Positions 9,938 to 17,552 of a stretch of 61,535 nt of DNA are shown in pieces (the stretch's first letter is position 1; the number at the start of each line of letters is the position of its first letter). Source of the stretch: Candidatus Melainabacteria bacterium RIFCSPLOWO2_02_FULL_35_15 (GTDB lineage: Bacteria > Cyanobacteriota > Vampirovibrionia > 2-02-FULL-35-15); contig MFRN01000043.1 in the NCBI GenBank assembly GCA_001784585.1, forward strand, positions 1-61,535. The letters run 5' to 3'. The notes beneath the pieces were generated by a model that saw only the letters and a program-made list of their open reading frames with translations, searched no databases and was not told where the DNA came from. The position numbers were made by a program, and so were the translations under genes.

Positions 9938-10988
9938 CCTCCAGGATCGAATGCCAGAATGTAACCGATGCTCCTTCACATAAATATTCTATTTTTACTG
10001 CATCTTTTTCAGTGGTTACTATATTTTCAATGTTGTTTTTTTTTGCAATATTAATAATTTTACTTATGTCTTCAAATTCATAATTGTGATGATCTGGAAA
10101 TATTATATGCTCAATAACATTTAATCCTGCTTTGGACAGACTGTTGCTGAATGATTTTGGATTGCCTATACCTGAATATGCAATAATTTTTTTATCTTTC
10201 ATTTCATCCGGATTAATTGTTTTAACAATATTCATTCCTTTTAAGTGCTTTATCCTGTAGCTCATTTCTATTATTGGTTTATCAGCCGTATATTTTTTTA
10301 TCTTATTTAAGGTCTGAGTTTTTAATGCAGTGTCTTTGGAATTTGATAAAACAATTGCCGTTGCTCTTTTAATCGAATCCGGCAGTTCTCTTAGTTCACC
10401 GGCTGGTAATAAATATCCATTATCATAGGGATTCTCTTCGTCAAGAATTAAAATATTTTCATCTCTGTGTAGTTTTACATATTGAAAACCATCGTCCAGA
10501 ATTAATATATTTGCTCCTAGTTTTATGGCTGATTGTGCAGATTGAATTCTGTCTTTTCCGGATAACACGATTGCTTTAGGTACATTTTTTGCAATCAAAT
10601 ATGCCTCATCGCCGCTTTGTTCACTATCAGTCAGAATATCTTCACCGTCACTGACAAGTATATTTCTTTTGCTTTTATTGTCAGTATTACTTCTTTTATA
10701 TCCTCTTGATAAAACAGCTGCTTTAAATCCCTTGTTTATTAAATATTTTGCAATTTCTATAGTTAGCGGTGTTTTGCCGGTTCCTCCGCAGGTTATATTT
10801 CCGACACTAATGACAATTGACGAGACCTTCCAGGTTTTTAGCAAGCTAAGTTTGTAAAATAATAATCTTGTTTTATATGCCAGAAAATAAAATATTGAGC
10901 CTGCGCTCAGCAAAAATCTTATAAAAAAATTATGTTTGATTTTTTTATAAATAAGAAATAATTCGTTCTGCAGTTTCTTGAAGTACAT
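9882..10988 (-). CDS. lpxK: Tetraacyldisaccharide 4'-kinase
   Basis: Phosphorylates the lipid A precursor at the 4' position, on the inner face of the inner membrane. A hydrophobic membrane-association segment (about residues 22-45) precedes the P-loop VGNITCGGTGKTP near residue 63 and the AVLSRGYKR block. Length is 368 aa. It overlaps waaA at its 5' end by 44 bp, and the end of holA at its 3' end. With waaA next to it, the cell very probably makes Kdo2-lipid A. Confidence 0.94.
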   Translation of the reverse strand: MYFKKLQNELFLIYKKIKHNFFIRFLLSAGSIFYFLAYKTRLLFYKLSLLKTWKVSSIVISVGNITCGGTGKTPLTIEIAKYLINKGFKAAVLSRGYKRSNTDNKSKRNILVSDGEDILTDSEQSGDEAYLIAKNVPKAIVLSGKDRIQSAQSAIKLGANILILDDGFQYVKLHRDENILILDEENPYDNGYLLPAGELRELPDSIKRATAIVLSNSKDTALKTQTLNKIKKYTADKPIIEMSYRIKHLKGMNIVKTINPDEMKDKKIIAYSGIGNPKSFSNSLSKAGLNVIEHIIFPDHHNYEFEDISKIINIAKKNNIENIVTTEKDAVKIEYLCEGASVTFWHSILEVTWSTGDPFEKILSKVNQ

Positions 10989-12135
10989 CTTGATTTCTTT
11001 TAATTATTCTTTTTCCGTTTCTTGTCTTTATCTCTCTTAATTCTTTATTTGATATTGCCTCTTTAAGTTTACATTCTAATTCAGGTATATTGTTCACCTG
11101 AACAATTGCGTCTTCATTTTTAAATAATGTTGTTAATTCTTTAATCTTGAAGTTATATGGACCGATAATAGTATAAGATCCTGCTCTTATTGGCTCAATT
11201 ATATTATGTCCGCCAACTTTAACAAATGTACCGCACAATACTGTAATCTGCGATGTTTTATAGTATTTAATCAGCTCTCCAATTGTATTTAAAATCAAGA
11301 TTTCTTTGTTTGATTCTATTTGATTATTCCCTGTTTTTACTACAGGGATAAAACCATTCTGAGATATTAATTTTGATATTTGATTAGTTCTGTCAATATG
11401 TCTTGGGGCAATAATTAATCTTATATTTTTAAAATCTTCTAATAGCTTTTTATACACATTAACAGCAATATCTTCTTCACCCTTATGTGTGCTGGCAAAT
11501 ATGATTTTTATTTCATTTGACTTCCCGAAAATTACATCTGCATTATTATCATTATTTTCTACAGTGCTGTTGTAAGAAAATTTTATATTTCCCAGTGTTT
11601 TTAATTTAGATTTCTCAAGACCTAATTCTTTAAACTTAGAAGTGTCAGTATCTGACTGGCTTAATACTTCAGTAAAATTGTTAACTATGTTTTTAAAGTA
11701 AAACTTAAAAAATTTGTAATTATTAAATGATTTATCTGAAAGCCTTGCATTTATCAGTATTACAGGAGTATTTCTTCTGTTACATTCTGTGAGCAGATTA
11801 GGCCATATTTCTGTCTCTGCGATAATTAACATTTTTATCCTTGCGCAGTTAAATAACGAGTTAATTACCCAGGGTAAATCAAAAGGAAAATAAAAAATTA
11901 AAAAATCTCTGTTTTTTGTAAGAGCTTTTAAATGCTTATAACCAGCAGCTGTAGTAGTAGAAATCATATAAGGATAAGAATCTTTTTCTTTTTGTAACTT
12001 TAAAACAAGAGCCCATACTGCATTAATTTCACCGACAGAAACAGCATGAAACCAAATCCAGTCTTTTTTTTCTCCCCAGGATTTGATTGTTTTGTCTGAC
12101 CAGAACCCAAGTTTTTGCCAAAATCCGGATATCAC
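10945..12135 (-). CDS. waaA: 3-deoxy-D-manno-octulosonic acid (Kdo) transferase
   Basis: Transfers Kdo to the lipid A precursor. Recognised by WFHAVSVGEINA near residue 30, FPFDLPWVIN, AETEIWPNLL near residue 105, RLSDKSFNNY and the C-terminal GGHNIIEP. The 396-residue protein begins just before HAVSVGE and lacks the roughly 30-residue N-terminal membrane helix seen in the E. coli enzyme. The first ATG overlaps the folD stop by 4 bp, so an upstream start in this frame would have to lie inside folD. It lies in an operon with folD (upstream) and lpxK (downstream). Confidence 0.92.
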   Translation of the reverse strand: MISGFWQKLGFWSDKTIKSWGEKKDWIWFHAVSVGEINAVWALVLKLQKEKDSYPYMISTTTAAGYKHLKALTKNRDFLIFYFPFDLPWVINSLFNCARIKMLIIAETEIWPNLLTECNRRNTPVILINARLSDKSFNNYKFFKFYFKNIVNNFTEVLSQSDTDTSKFKELGLEKSKLKTLGNIKFSYNSTVENNDNNADVIFGKSNEIKIIFASTHKGEEDIAVNVYKKLLEDFKNIRLIIAPRHIDRTNQISKLISQNGFIPVVKTGNNQIESNKEILILNTIGELIKYYKTSQITVLCGTFVKVGGHNIIEPIRAGSYTIIGPYNFKIKELTTLFKNEDAIVQVNNIPELECKLKEAISNKELREIKTRNGKRIIKRNQDVLQETAERIISYL

Positions 12136-13019
12136 TTTACTTTGTCTCTCTCTTTATATGCTTTTAATGTGTTAGACATTAGCATTGCAATTGTTACAGG
12201 GCCAACTCCTCCCGGAACCGGTGTTATTGCTTTACAGACCGAGCTGACATTGTCGTAATCTACATCTCCGACCAGTTTGCTTATGCCATTTTCGAATATT
12301 CTGTTTATTCCTACGTCGATTACTATTGCATCCGGTTTAATCCAGTTTTTTGTAATTAATTTTGGTTTGCCAATTGCTGAAATCAAAAGATCGGCACTCC
12401 TTGCAAGTTCTTCAAGATTATTGGTTTTACTGTGTGCAATTGTTACAGTTGCATTCTTTCCAAGTAACAACATTGACAATGGTTTTCCAACCAGCGTTGA
12501 TCTTCCGATTATTACAGCAGACATTCCGGTAATATCAATAGAATAGTGGTTTAGTATTTCTATTACACCCTGAGGTGTGCATGGGGTAAGAGTCTTTTCT
12601 CCCCGCATTAATTTTCCTAAATTATACGGATGCAGGCTGTCTACATCTTTATTTGGATCTGTTGAATTAATTATTTTTTCAGTGTTAATGTGAACTGGCA
12701 GGGGTAACTGAACTAAGATTCCATCAATTTTTTTGTTTAAATTTAGCAAGTTAATAAGATTTATAACCTCGCTTTCTGAAACATTTGTCTGCATGTAATG
12801 TATCTCAGAACAAATGCCAAGCTTTTTTGCAGCAATTTCCTTATTTTTTACATATATGCAGCTTGCCGGATTATCTCCTACCAAGATTACTGCAAGTCCT
12901 GGTACTCTTTTACCTTGTGACTTAAGTAATTCAATCTCACTTGCTGTATTTTTTAGAACTTCATCAGCAACTAGTCGTCCATTTAAAATTAAAGGTTTGG
13001 AATTTACTTTTGCCATCAT
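12132..13019 (-). CDS. folD: Methylenetetrahydrofolate dehydrogenase/cyclohydrolase
   Basis: Bifunctional enzyme that interconverts 5,10-methylene-THF and 10-formyl-THF. Diagnostic blocks are YVKNKEIAAKKLGI (catalytic Lys in the YxxxK region near residue 57), ILVQLPLPVH, PCTPQGVIEIL, VIIGRSTLVGKPLSMLLL and a C-terminal TPVPGGVGPVTIAMLM. It is 295 aa long. The start codon lies only 4 bp from the divergent ldcA start, so the two genes' leaders must overlap. Confidence 0.96.
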   Translation of the reverse strand: MMAKVNSKPLILNGRLVADEVLKNTASEIELLKSQGKRVPGLAVILVGDNPASCIYVKNKEIAAKKLGICSEIHYMQTNVSESEVINLINLLNLNKKIDGILVQLPLPVHINTEKIINSTDPNKDVDSLHPYNLGKLMRGEKTLTPCTPQGVIEILNHYSIDITGMSAVIIGRSTLVGKPLSMLLLGKNATVTIAHSKTNNLEELARSADLLISAIGKPKLITKNWIKPDAIVIDVGINRIFENGISKLVGDVDYDNVSSVCKAITPVPGGVGPVTIAMLMSNTLKAYKERDKVK

Positions 13020-13023
13020 TAAA

Positions 13024-13953
13024 ATGATAACTTATTTACCAAAACCATTAACTGAAAACTCTACTATAGGACTAATTTGTCCTGCAGGCGGACTGGATAG
13101 TTATAAATCAGTCAAACCTGCAGTAGATTATTTAAAAAAGTCAGGTTATAAGGTAAAACTCGGAAGGTCAATAGTTGTTTCAAACCAGGCTTATAAATAC
13201 CTATCAGGTTGTGATAATGATAGATTAAATGATTTGTATAACTTTTGGAATGATAAGTCAATTAATGCAGTCTTTTGCTTGCGTGGTGGTTATGGCTGCC
13301 TTCGATTATTGAATTTGATTGACTTTGAGCAAATAAAAAAATATAAAAAAATACTTCTTGGTTTTAGTGACATTACAATTTTACTTCTTGCATTTTATAA
13401 AATGTGTAATTTGGTTACTTTTCACGGACCGTTATTGTCCTATAAGTTTATTGATAAAAAACTAAAATCAATTGATTCAAACACTGAAAAATATTTATGG
13501 AAGCTGCTTTCTGATCCCAAATTTAAATTTTCATATTCAAACAAGTCTAAAGGAGTTGTAATAAAACCAGGCAAAACAAAAGGAAAACTACTTGGCGGGA
13601 ACTTAACTGATATTTGCGCTATGATTGGCAGCGGTTATCTTCCTGACTTTAGAGATTCTATTTTATTTCTTGAAGATTGCTATGAAGAGCCATTTAGAAT
13701 AGATCGGTTACTGACTCAGCTGTCCAATGCAGGAATATTTGAGCAGATCAAAGGGTTGGTTTTTTCAGGTTTTTATAAGTGCGGATTTAAAAATAATAAA
13801 GAAATTGTTGACTTGTTAAAAGACAGAACCATGAAATATAAAGTACCAACAATTTTTAATTTTCCAGCCGGACATGATATACAAAACTATACGCTTCCAA
13901 TTGGATTAGAAGTTTTTCTGGATGCTAATAAATGTGCTTTAAGTTCATTGTAA
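13024..13953 (+). CDS. ldcA: LD-carboxypeptidase (murein tetrapeptide carboxypeptidase)
   Basis: S66-family serine peptidase that removes the terminal D-Ala from peptidoglycan tetrapeptides during recycling. The nucleophile is Ser115 in GFSDIT; RGGYG lies at 87-91, LEDCYEEPFRIDR near 225, and the C-terminal His in FPAGHD. I place the start at 13024 (MITYLPKP, 309 aa). The frame stays open to 12814, but that extra 70 codons is antisense to folD and does not resemble the family. No Shine-Dalgarno sequence precedes the start. Confidence 0.9.
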   Translation: MITYLPKPLTENSTIGLICPAGGLDSYKSVKPAVDYLKKSGYKVKLGRSIVVSNQAYKYLSGCDNDRLNDLYNFWNDKSINAVFCLRGGYGCLRLLNLIDFEQIKKYKKILLGFSDITILLLAFYKMCNLVTFHGPLLSYKFIDKKLKSIDSNTEKYLWKLLSDPKFKFSYSNKSKGVVIKPGKTKGKLLGGNLTDICAMIGSGYLPDFRDSILFLEDCYEEPFRIDRLLTQLSNAGIFEQIKGLVFSGFYKCGFKNNKEIVDLLKDRTMKYKVPTIFNFPAGHDIQNYTLPIGLEVFLDANKCALSSL

Positions 13954-13970
13954 ACACGGTTAAACAGCCA

Positions 13971-13997
13971 GTTTTAAATATGCTAACTTTGCGTAAG
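13971..13997 (+). repeat. 27-bp direct repeat, copy 1
   Basis: The 27 bp starting GTTTTAAATATGCTAACTTT recur at 21739-21765 in the same orientation with one difference (GCGTAAG here, GCGCAAG there). This copy lies 22 bp upstream of the dapF start. It may be a shared regulatory site or a small dispersed repeat; the sequence does not decide. Confidence 0.6.
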
Positions 13998-14019
13998 ATA
14001 CTGGTAAAATTAACCTGCT

Positions 14020-14856
14020 ATGGCCGTCTATATTTTACCTTTTGAAAAGATGCATGGACTTGGAAATGATTTTGTTATGGTTGAAAGAAGAAATTTGCCA
14101 GGTAATACAAATGATAAAGCTCTTGCTAAATTACTTTGCGATCGTCATTTTGGTATAGGTGCCGACGGGCTGATAATCATTGACTTGTCCTCGGTTTGTG
14201 ATGCTGATTTTGCCTGGAGTTACTATAATGCTGACGGAAGTGAAGCCCGGATGTGCGGTAATGGAATGAGATGTTTTGCAAAATATGTTTTTGAAAGAGG
14301 GCTTACTGATGAACCTGCATTTTCAGTTTTTACACAAGCAGGAATTATCAGATCTACCATTGAATCTGATGGTACTGTTACTGTAGATATGGGCGTTCCT
14401 AAATTACCAGATAAAACAAATGAAGAAATAAAAATTAATTCAAGAGTATTTAATTATACTTATGTTGAAATCGGGAATCCTCATTGTGTGATTTTTTTAG
14501 ATAAAGATATTTCTGACAGTGATTTTTATTTGTATGGACCTAAAATAGAAAAAGACAAAAAGTTCCCGGATGGTATAAATGTAGAGTTTGTAAGGGTTCT
14601 GAATAGCAAAGAAATTAAGTGTAGAGTATGGGAAAGGGGATGCGGCCCGACACTTGCCTGCGGTACCGGAGCATGTGCTGTATTGATTGCAGCTAATGTT
14701 AATAATTTGTCTGAGAGCTCTGCAATTATAAATCTTCCTGGTGGTTCTTTAAGCACACGATGGGACAAAATTTTAAATCATGTTTTTTTAAATGGTCCTG
14801 TTACTTTTAGTTATACCGGGCAGTTTAATCTGGATCCTGCGTTTTATGCCATATAA
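14020..14856 (+). CDS. dapF: Diaminopimelate epimerase
   Basis: Converts LL- to meso-diaminopimelate for lysine and peptidoglycan synthesis. The two active-site cysteines are Cys79 (EARMCGNGMRC) and Cys214 (GPTLACGTGACA). MHGLGNDFVM, GADGL and NPHCV complete the family pattern. It is 278 aa long. A TAAAAT hexamer ends only 9 bp before the ATG, so if that is the promoter the leader would be almost absent. The ftsQ-like gene follows after 2 bp. Confidence 0.96.
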   Translation: MAVYILPFEKMHGLGNDFVMVERRNLPGNTNDKALAKLLCDRHFGIGADGLIIIDLSSVCDADFAWSYYNADGSEARMCGNGMRCFAKYVFERGLTDEPAFSVFTQAGIIRSTIESDGTVTVDMGVPKLPDKTNEEIKINSRVFNYTYVEIGNPHCVIFLDKDISDSDFYLYGPKIEKDKKFPDGINVEFVRVLNSKEIKCRVWERGCGPTLACGTGACAVLIAANVNNLSESSAIINLPGGSLSTRWDKILNHVFLNGPVTFSYTGQFNLDPAFYAI

Positions 14857-14858
14857 AA

Positions 14859-15689
14859 ATGAATGATTTTCAAAAAAATCTTTTGTTACGCAGAAAGCAC
14901 TACAGGGAGAGAAGAAACACTGTACGCAAAATTTTATTTATCCTGTCGCTTATTTTATTCTTTTTTGTATTATATTTTATTCTTCAAATCCCAAACACAG
15001 GACCTGCAGCAATAGAGCTTTCTAAAAATCATTTAATAAAAAGCGAATATATAGTCCAGAATATTTCTAAAGAAATATCAGGTAGAAATTTCTTTTTTAT
15101 TTCACCAAGAAAACTAACTAAAAATTTGCTTTTGTCCTGTGGGCTGCTAAAAAATGCAGTGATTAGAAAATATTTACTGCCCAGGCTTAAGCTGGTTGTA
15201 ATTGTAAAAGAAAAACAGTTATGGGGAAAGCTTATTGCTAATAATTCCGGGAATAATCCTGCATATATTACAAATGAGGGAAACCTTATAAATGGAAATT
15301 ATATAAACTTTAATTTATTGCCGGAAGATTTAATACTGGTTTTTTGTACGAATAGTACGTATGTTTCAGAAGCCGCCTTGTTGATACTAAAAGACACTTT
15401 GGATTTTTTTAATACCAGGCTTAAAATTAAAATAAATAAGTTTCTGGTTACTGATAGAAATACACTGGAAATTTATACAGATAATTTCATTAAAATTAAT
15501 GCCGGATATATTGATTCAAATCTTCTGGTTAAGATTGCAAAATTAAGTGATATATTAAATCAGATAAAGAAAAAATCCTACTTAATTCAGTATATTGATT
15601 TGTCTTTGGAAAATGGCGCTGTTATCAAGAAAGTAGATGAGGGAAAAGTAGATAAAAAACATCTCAGGCTCTTTATGATTTTGCATTGA
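14859..15689 (+). CDS. ftsQ: FtsQ/DivIB-like cell division protein
   Basis: Bitopic divisome protein. A basic N-terminal tail is followed by one membrane helix (about residues 23-43) and a POTRA-like domain containing NHLIKSEYIVQNISKEISGRNFF. A strand segment then matches the IVKEKQLWG pattern of FtsQ. The 276-residue length fits. It starts 2 bp after dapF, so translation is probably coupled. Together with the FtsB-like gene at 3800, it supplies two of the three FtsQ-L-B partners. Confidence 0.75.
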   Translation: MNDFQKNLLLRRKHYRERRNTVRKILFILSLILFFFVLYFILQIPNTGPAAIELSKNHLIKSEYIVQNISKEISGRNFFFISPRKLTKNLLLSCGLLKNAVIRKYLLPRLKLVVIVKEKQLWGKLIANNSGNNPAYITNEGNLINGNYINFNLLPEDLILVFCTNSTYVSEAALLILKDTLDFFNTRLKIKINKFLVTDRNTLEIYTDNFIKINAGYIDSNLLVKIAKLSDILNQIKKKSYLIQYIDLSLENGAVIKKVDEGKVDKKHLRLFMILH

Positions 15690-15745
15690 CGTATCGCAGT
15701 ATGATATATTATTAACCTTGTTAAAGGTTAATAGGAGTCAATAAT

Positions 15746-16345
15746 TTGAGAAACACAAGACCAAAAGACAGATTATCAAGAAAGTATGGCGAACTGCTTT
15801 CCGGTATGCCTGCATTTGAATTAAATAAAAGGCCATATCCACCGGGTCAGCATGGACTTAAAAGAACCAAGAATTCAGAATATGGAAGCTTGCTCCAGGA
15901 AAAACAAAAGCTGAAACACTGTTATGGAATTGCAGAACGTCAGTTTAGAAAATATTTTACAAAAGCTGTAAAACTAAAAGGGCCTACTGGTGAGGTACTT
16001 ATTCAGCTTCTTGAAACAAGGCTGGATAATCTGGTTCATAGAATGGGTTTTGCACCGACACTGGCTGCTGCCAGACAATTAGTTACCCATGGTCATGTAC
16101 TTGTAAATAATAAAGTTATTGACATACCGTCTTATGCTGTTAAGCCCGATACTGAAATTTCCATTAAAGAAACGATCAAGAGTAATGAAGTTGTAAAAAC
16201 TGCCATGAAAAATACACCTCAGGTTTTAGATTATATTTCTGTACAGAAAGAACAATTCAAAGGGAAGCTCTTACAAATGCCACAACGAAACCAAATTCCT
16301 GTAACTGTAAGTGAACGCTTAATAGTTGAATTTTACTCAAGATAA
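15746..16345 (+). CDS. rpsD: 30S ribosomal protein S4
   Basis: Binds 16S rRNA early in small-subunit assembly. The 199-residue protein has the S4 N-terminal domain (RLSRKYGELLSG, PPGQHG) without the zinc-binding cysteines of some homologues. The S4 RNA-binding domain follows (LLETRLDNLVHRMGFAPTLAAARQLVTHGHV, about 93-125). The start is a TTG with AGGAG 8-9 bp upstream; no in-frame ATG is nearby. A terminator follows. Confidence 0.96.
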   Translation: MRNTRPKDRLSRKYGELLSGMPAFELNKRPYPPGQHGLKRTKNSEYGSLLQEKQKLKHCYGIAERQFRKYFTKAVKLKGPTGEVLIQLLETRLDNLVHRMGFAPTLAAARQLVTHGHVLVNNKVIDIPSYAVKPDTEISIKETIKSNEVVKTAMKNTPQVLDYISVQKEQFKGKLLQMPQRNQIPVTVSERLIVEFYSR

Positions 16346-16349
16346 ACCT

Positions 16350-16360
16350 ATTACGTCTCT
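16350..16360 (+). repeat. Half copy of an ATTACGTCTCT palindrome
   Basis: The 11-mer ATTACGTCTCT, 4 bp after the rpsD stop, is identical to one arm of the 24-bp palindrome at 52270-52293. It may be a decayed copy of that small repeat. The length is short, so chance is possible. Confidence 0.35.
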
Positions 16361-16380
16361 AAACAATAGTGCTAACCCGC

Positions 16381-16420
16381 AAGAAATCTTAACTTCTTAG
16401 CGATTTCTTTAACTTTTTTT
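16381..16420 (+). terminator. Rho-independent terminator after rpsD
   Basis: AAGAAATC and GATTTCTT arms form an 8-bp AT-rich hairpin around a 13-nt loop. They are followed closely by AACTTTTTTT. It lies 36 bp after the rpsD stop and closes the dapF-ftsQ-rpsD group. Confidence 0.6.
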
Positions 16421-16488
16421 GCAAAAATGGTAGCAATCTTAACCTACACAAGAGGTTCATCAAGTAAGCTAAATAATTAATAAAAAAA

Positions 16489-17325
16489 ATGGGCCAATTA
16501 GAAAAAAATGAAATAAACCAAGCTTCTTCAGTCGGATACCTTGAAGAGCAGATTAGCTATTTAAGATCAATGCTTTCATACGCACTAGATATTAATGAGG
16601 CAGAGATAAAAATCAATTTCCCCACGTTAAAGAATTTTTATTTTGTAAATAATATTTATAAATCATCCTGGGCAATTTATACCCATCGTGAAAAATTTCC
16701 CAGGCTTTTATATACAGGAAATTTTTTAATTCAAGGTGGTAATTATGCAAAAAGATCGACTCGATCACCTTTTGGTATAGATGCTTTGTCATCATTAACT
16801 TCAGTAGCTAATACGTTTTCTTTTGAAGCTTCTTTGTTTAAACAAAACTGGACACTGGATTTAGATCTTTTTCAGGATAGTGCTGATAAACTCAAATTTT
16901 CTGTCAAGGAATATAAAGACTTTTTACAGCTATTAAACAGGATTAGAGCCCAATGGTTATTACATTTAAGTGAAGAGGGGAATTTTGATTTTGTGATAAT
17001 TGAGTTTTCTGAACCTTCTGATCCGGTGTATTTTGTAGACTTAGGAAGCATTGATAGCTTAGCTACAAAGGTTAGGACTTATTTTAAACCGATATCTGAA
17101 CACTCATTAAATCTTTTTCAAAAGTTAGCGCTTGGTACAGAATTTGAAGGAAAATTTTTTAATCTCCAGCCTGATGCTTGGTTGAGAGATGATGTAATTA
17201 TTGAAATTGGCAATTTTTACACTGAAAAAATTTTCGAAGAAAAAGATAATAAATTATTTAATGAAGTTATTGACCAGAGTTACAATAATCCCTTTAAAAT
17301 GCAGGCTTTTAAACCTATTTACTGA
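16489..17325 (+). CDS. Hypothetical protein, 278 aa
   Basis: I do not recognise a family. The product is soluble (no signal peptide or membrane helix), acidic in its second half and rich in aromatic residues (NFYFVNNIYKSSWAIY near residue 50). It starts with a glutamine/glutamate-rich stretch and a possible helix (GYLEEQISYLRSMLSYALD). The ATG follows an A-run with no Shine-Dalgarno sequence. It stands alone between the rpsD terminator and the left inverted-repeat element. The compact composition and codon use like its neighbours argue for a real gene. Confidence 0.7.
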   Translation: MGQLEKNEINQASSVGYLEEQISYLRSMLSYALDINEAEIKINFPTLKNFYFVNNIYKSSWAIYTHREKFPRLLYTGNFLIQGGNYAKRSTRSPFGIDALSSLTSVANTFSFEASLFKQNWTLDLDLFQDSADKLKFSVKEYKDFLQLLNRIRAQWLLHLSEEGNFDFVIIEFSEPSDPVYFVDLGSIDSLATKVRTYFKPISEHSLNLFQKLALGTEFEGKFFNLQPDAWLRDDVIIEIGNFYTEKIFEEKDNKLFNEVIDQSYNNPFKMQAFKPIY

Positions 17326-17418
17326 CTCACGTTTGATACTTAACAATTAATTGTTTAAGTATAATTGGTTACTGCCTAGCTATGTTACTAAGTCTCATCT
17401 GACTAACTTACAAAGAAA

Positions 17419-17531
17419 GGTTTTGCCTGGTTTATCCAGCAAAACCTGGAAAATGATACAAAAGGCAGACTGCGAACACTTTGCAAAGCCCGACAAGCGA
17501 GGTACGAAGCAAGGAGGGCGGTAGGCAAAAA
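17419..17531 (+). repeat. 113-nt inverted-repeat element, left copy
   Basis: The element starts with a hairpin: GGTTTTGCCTGG (17419-17430), loop TTTAT, CCAGCAAAACC (17436-17446), 11 pairs with one bulge. A roughly 30-nt linker follows, then a GC-rich segment (17476-17531). The GC-rich segment is identical to the reverse complement of 33743-33797 except for one inserted G. The linker is about 75% identical between copies, and the hairpin stems differ but keep their pairing. It sits between the convergent genes at 16489 and 17553 and marks the left border of the island. Confidence 0.85.
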
Positions 17532-17552
17532 CTATAATTGTGCGGATTAGTG

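Noticed and set aside
12814-13023. 70-codon upstream extension of the ldcA frame
   Set aside because: It is antisense to folD, does not look like the peptidase family, and the family-like sequence begins at MITYLPKP (13024).
17338-17363. AT-only inverted repeat after the 278-aa gene as a terminator
   Set aside because: ACTTAACAATT/AATTGTTTAAGT pairs with a bulge but has no GC core and no T-run, so support is too weak.
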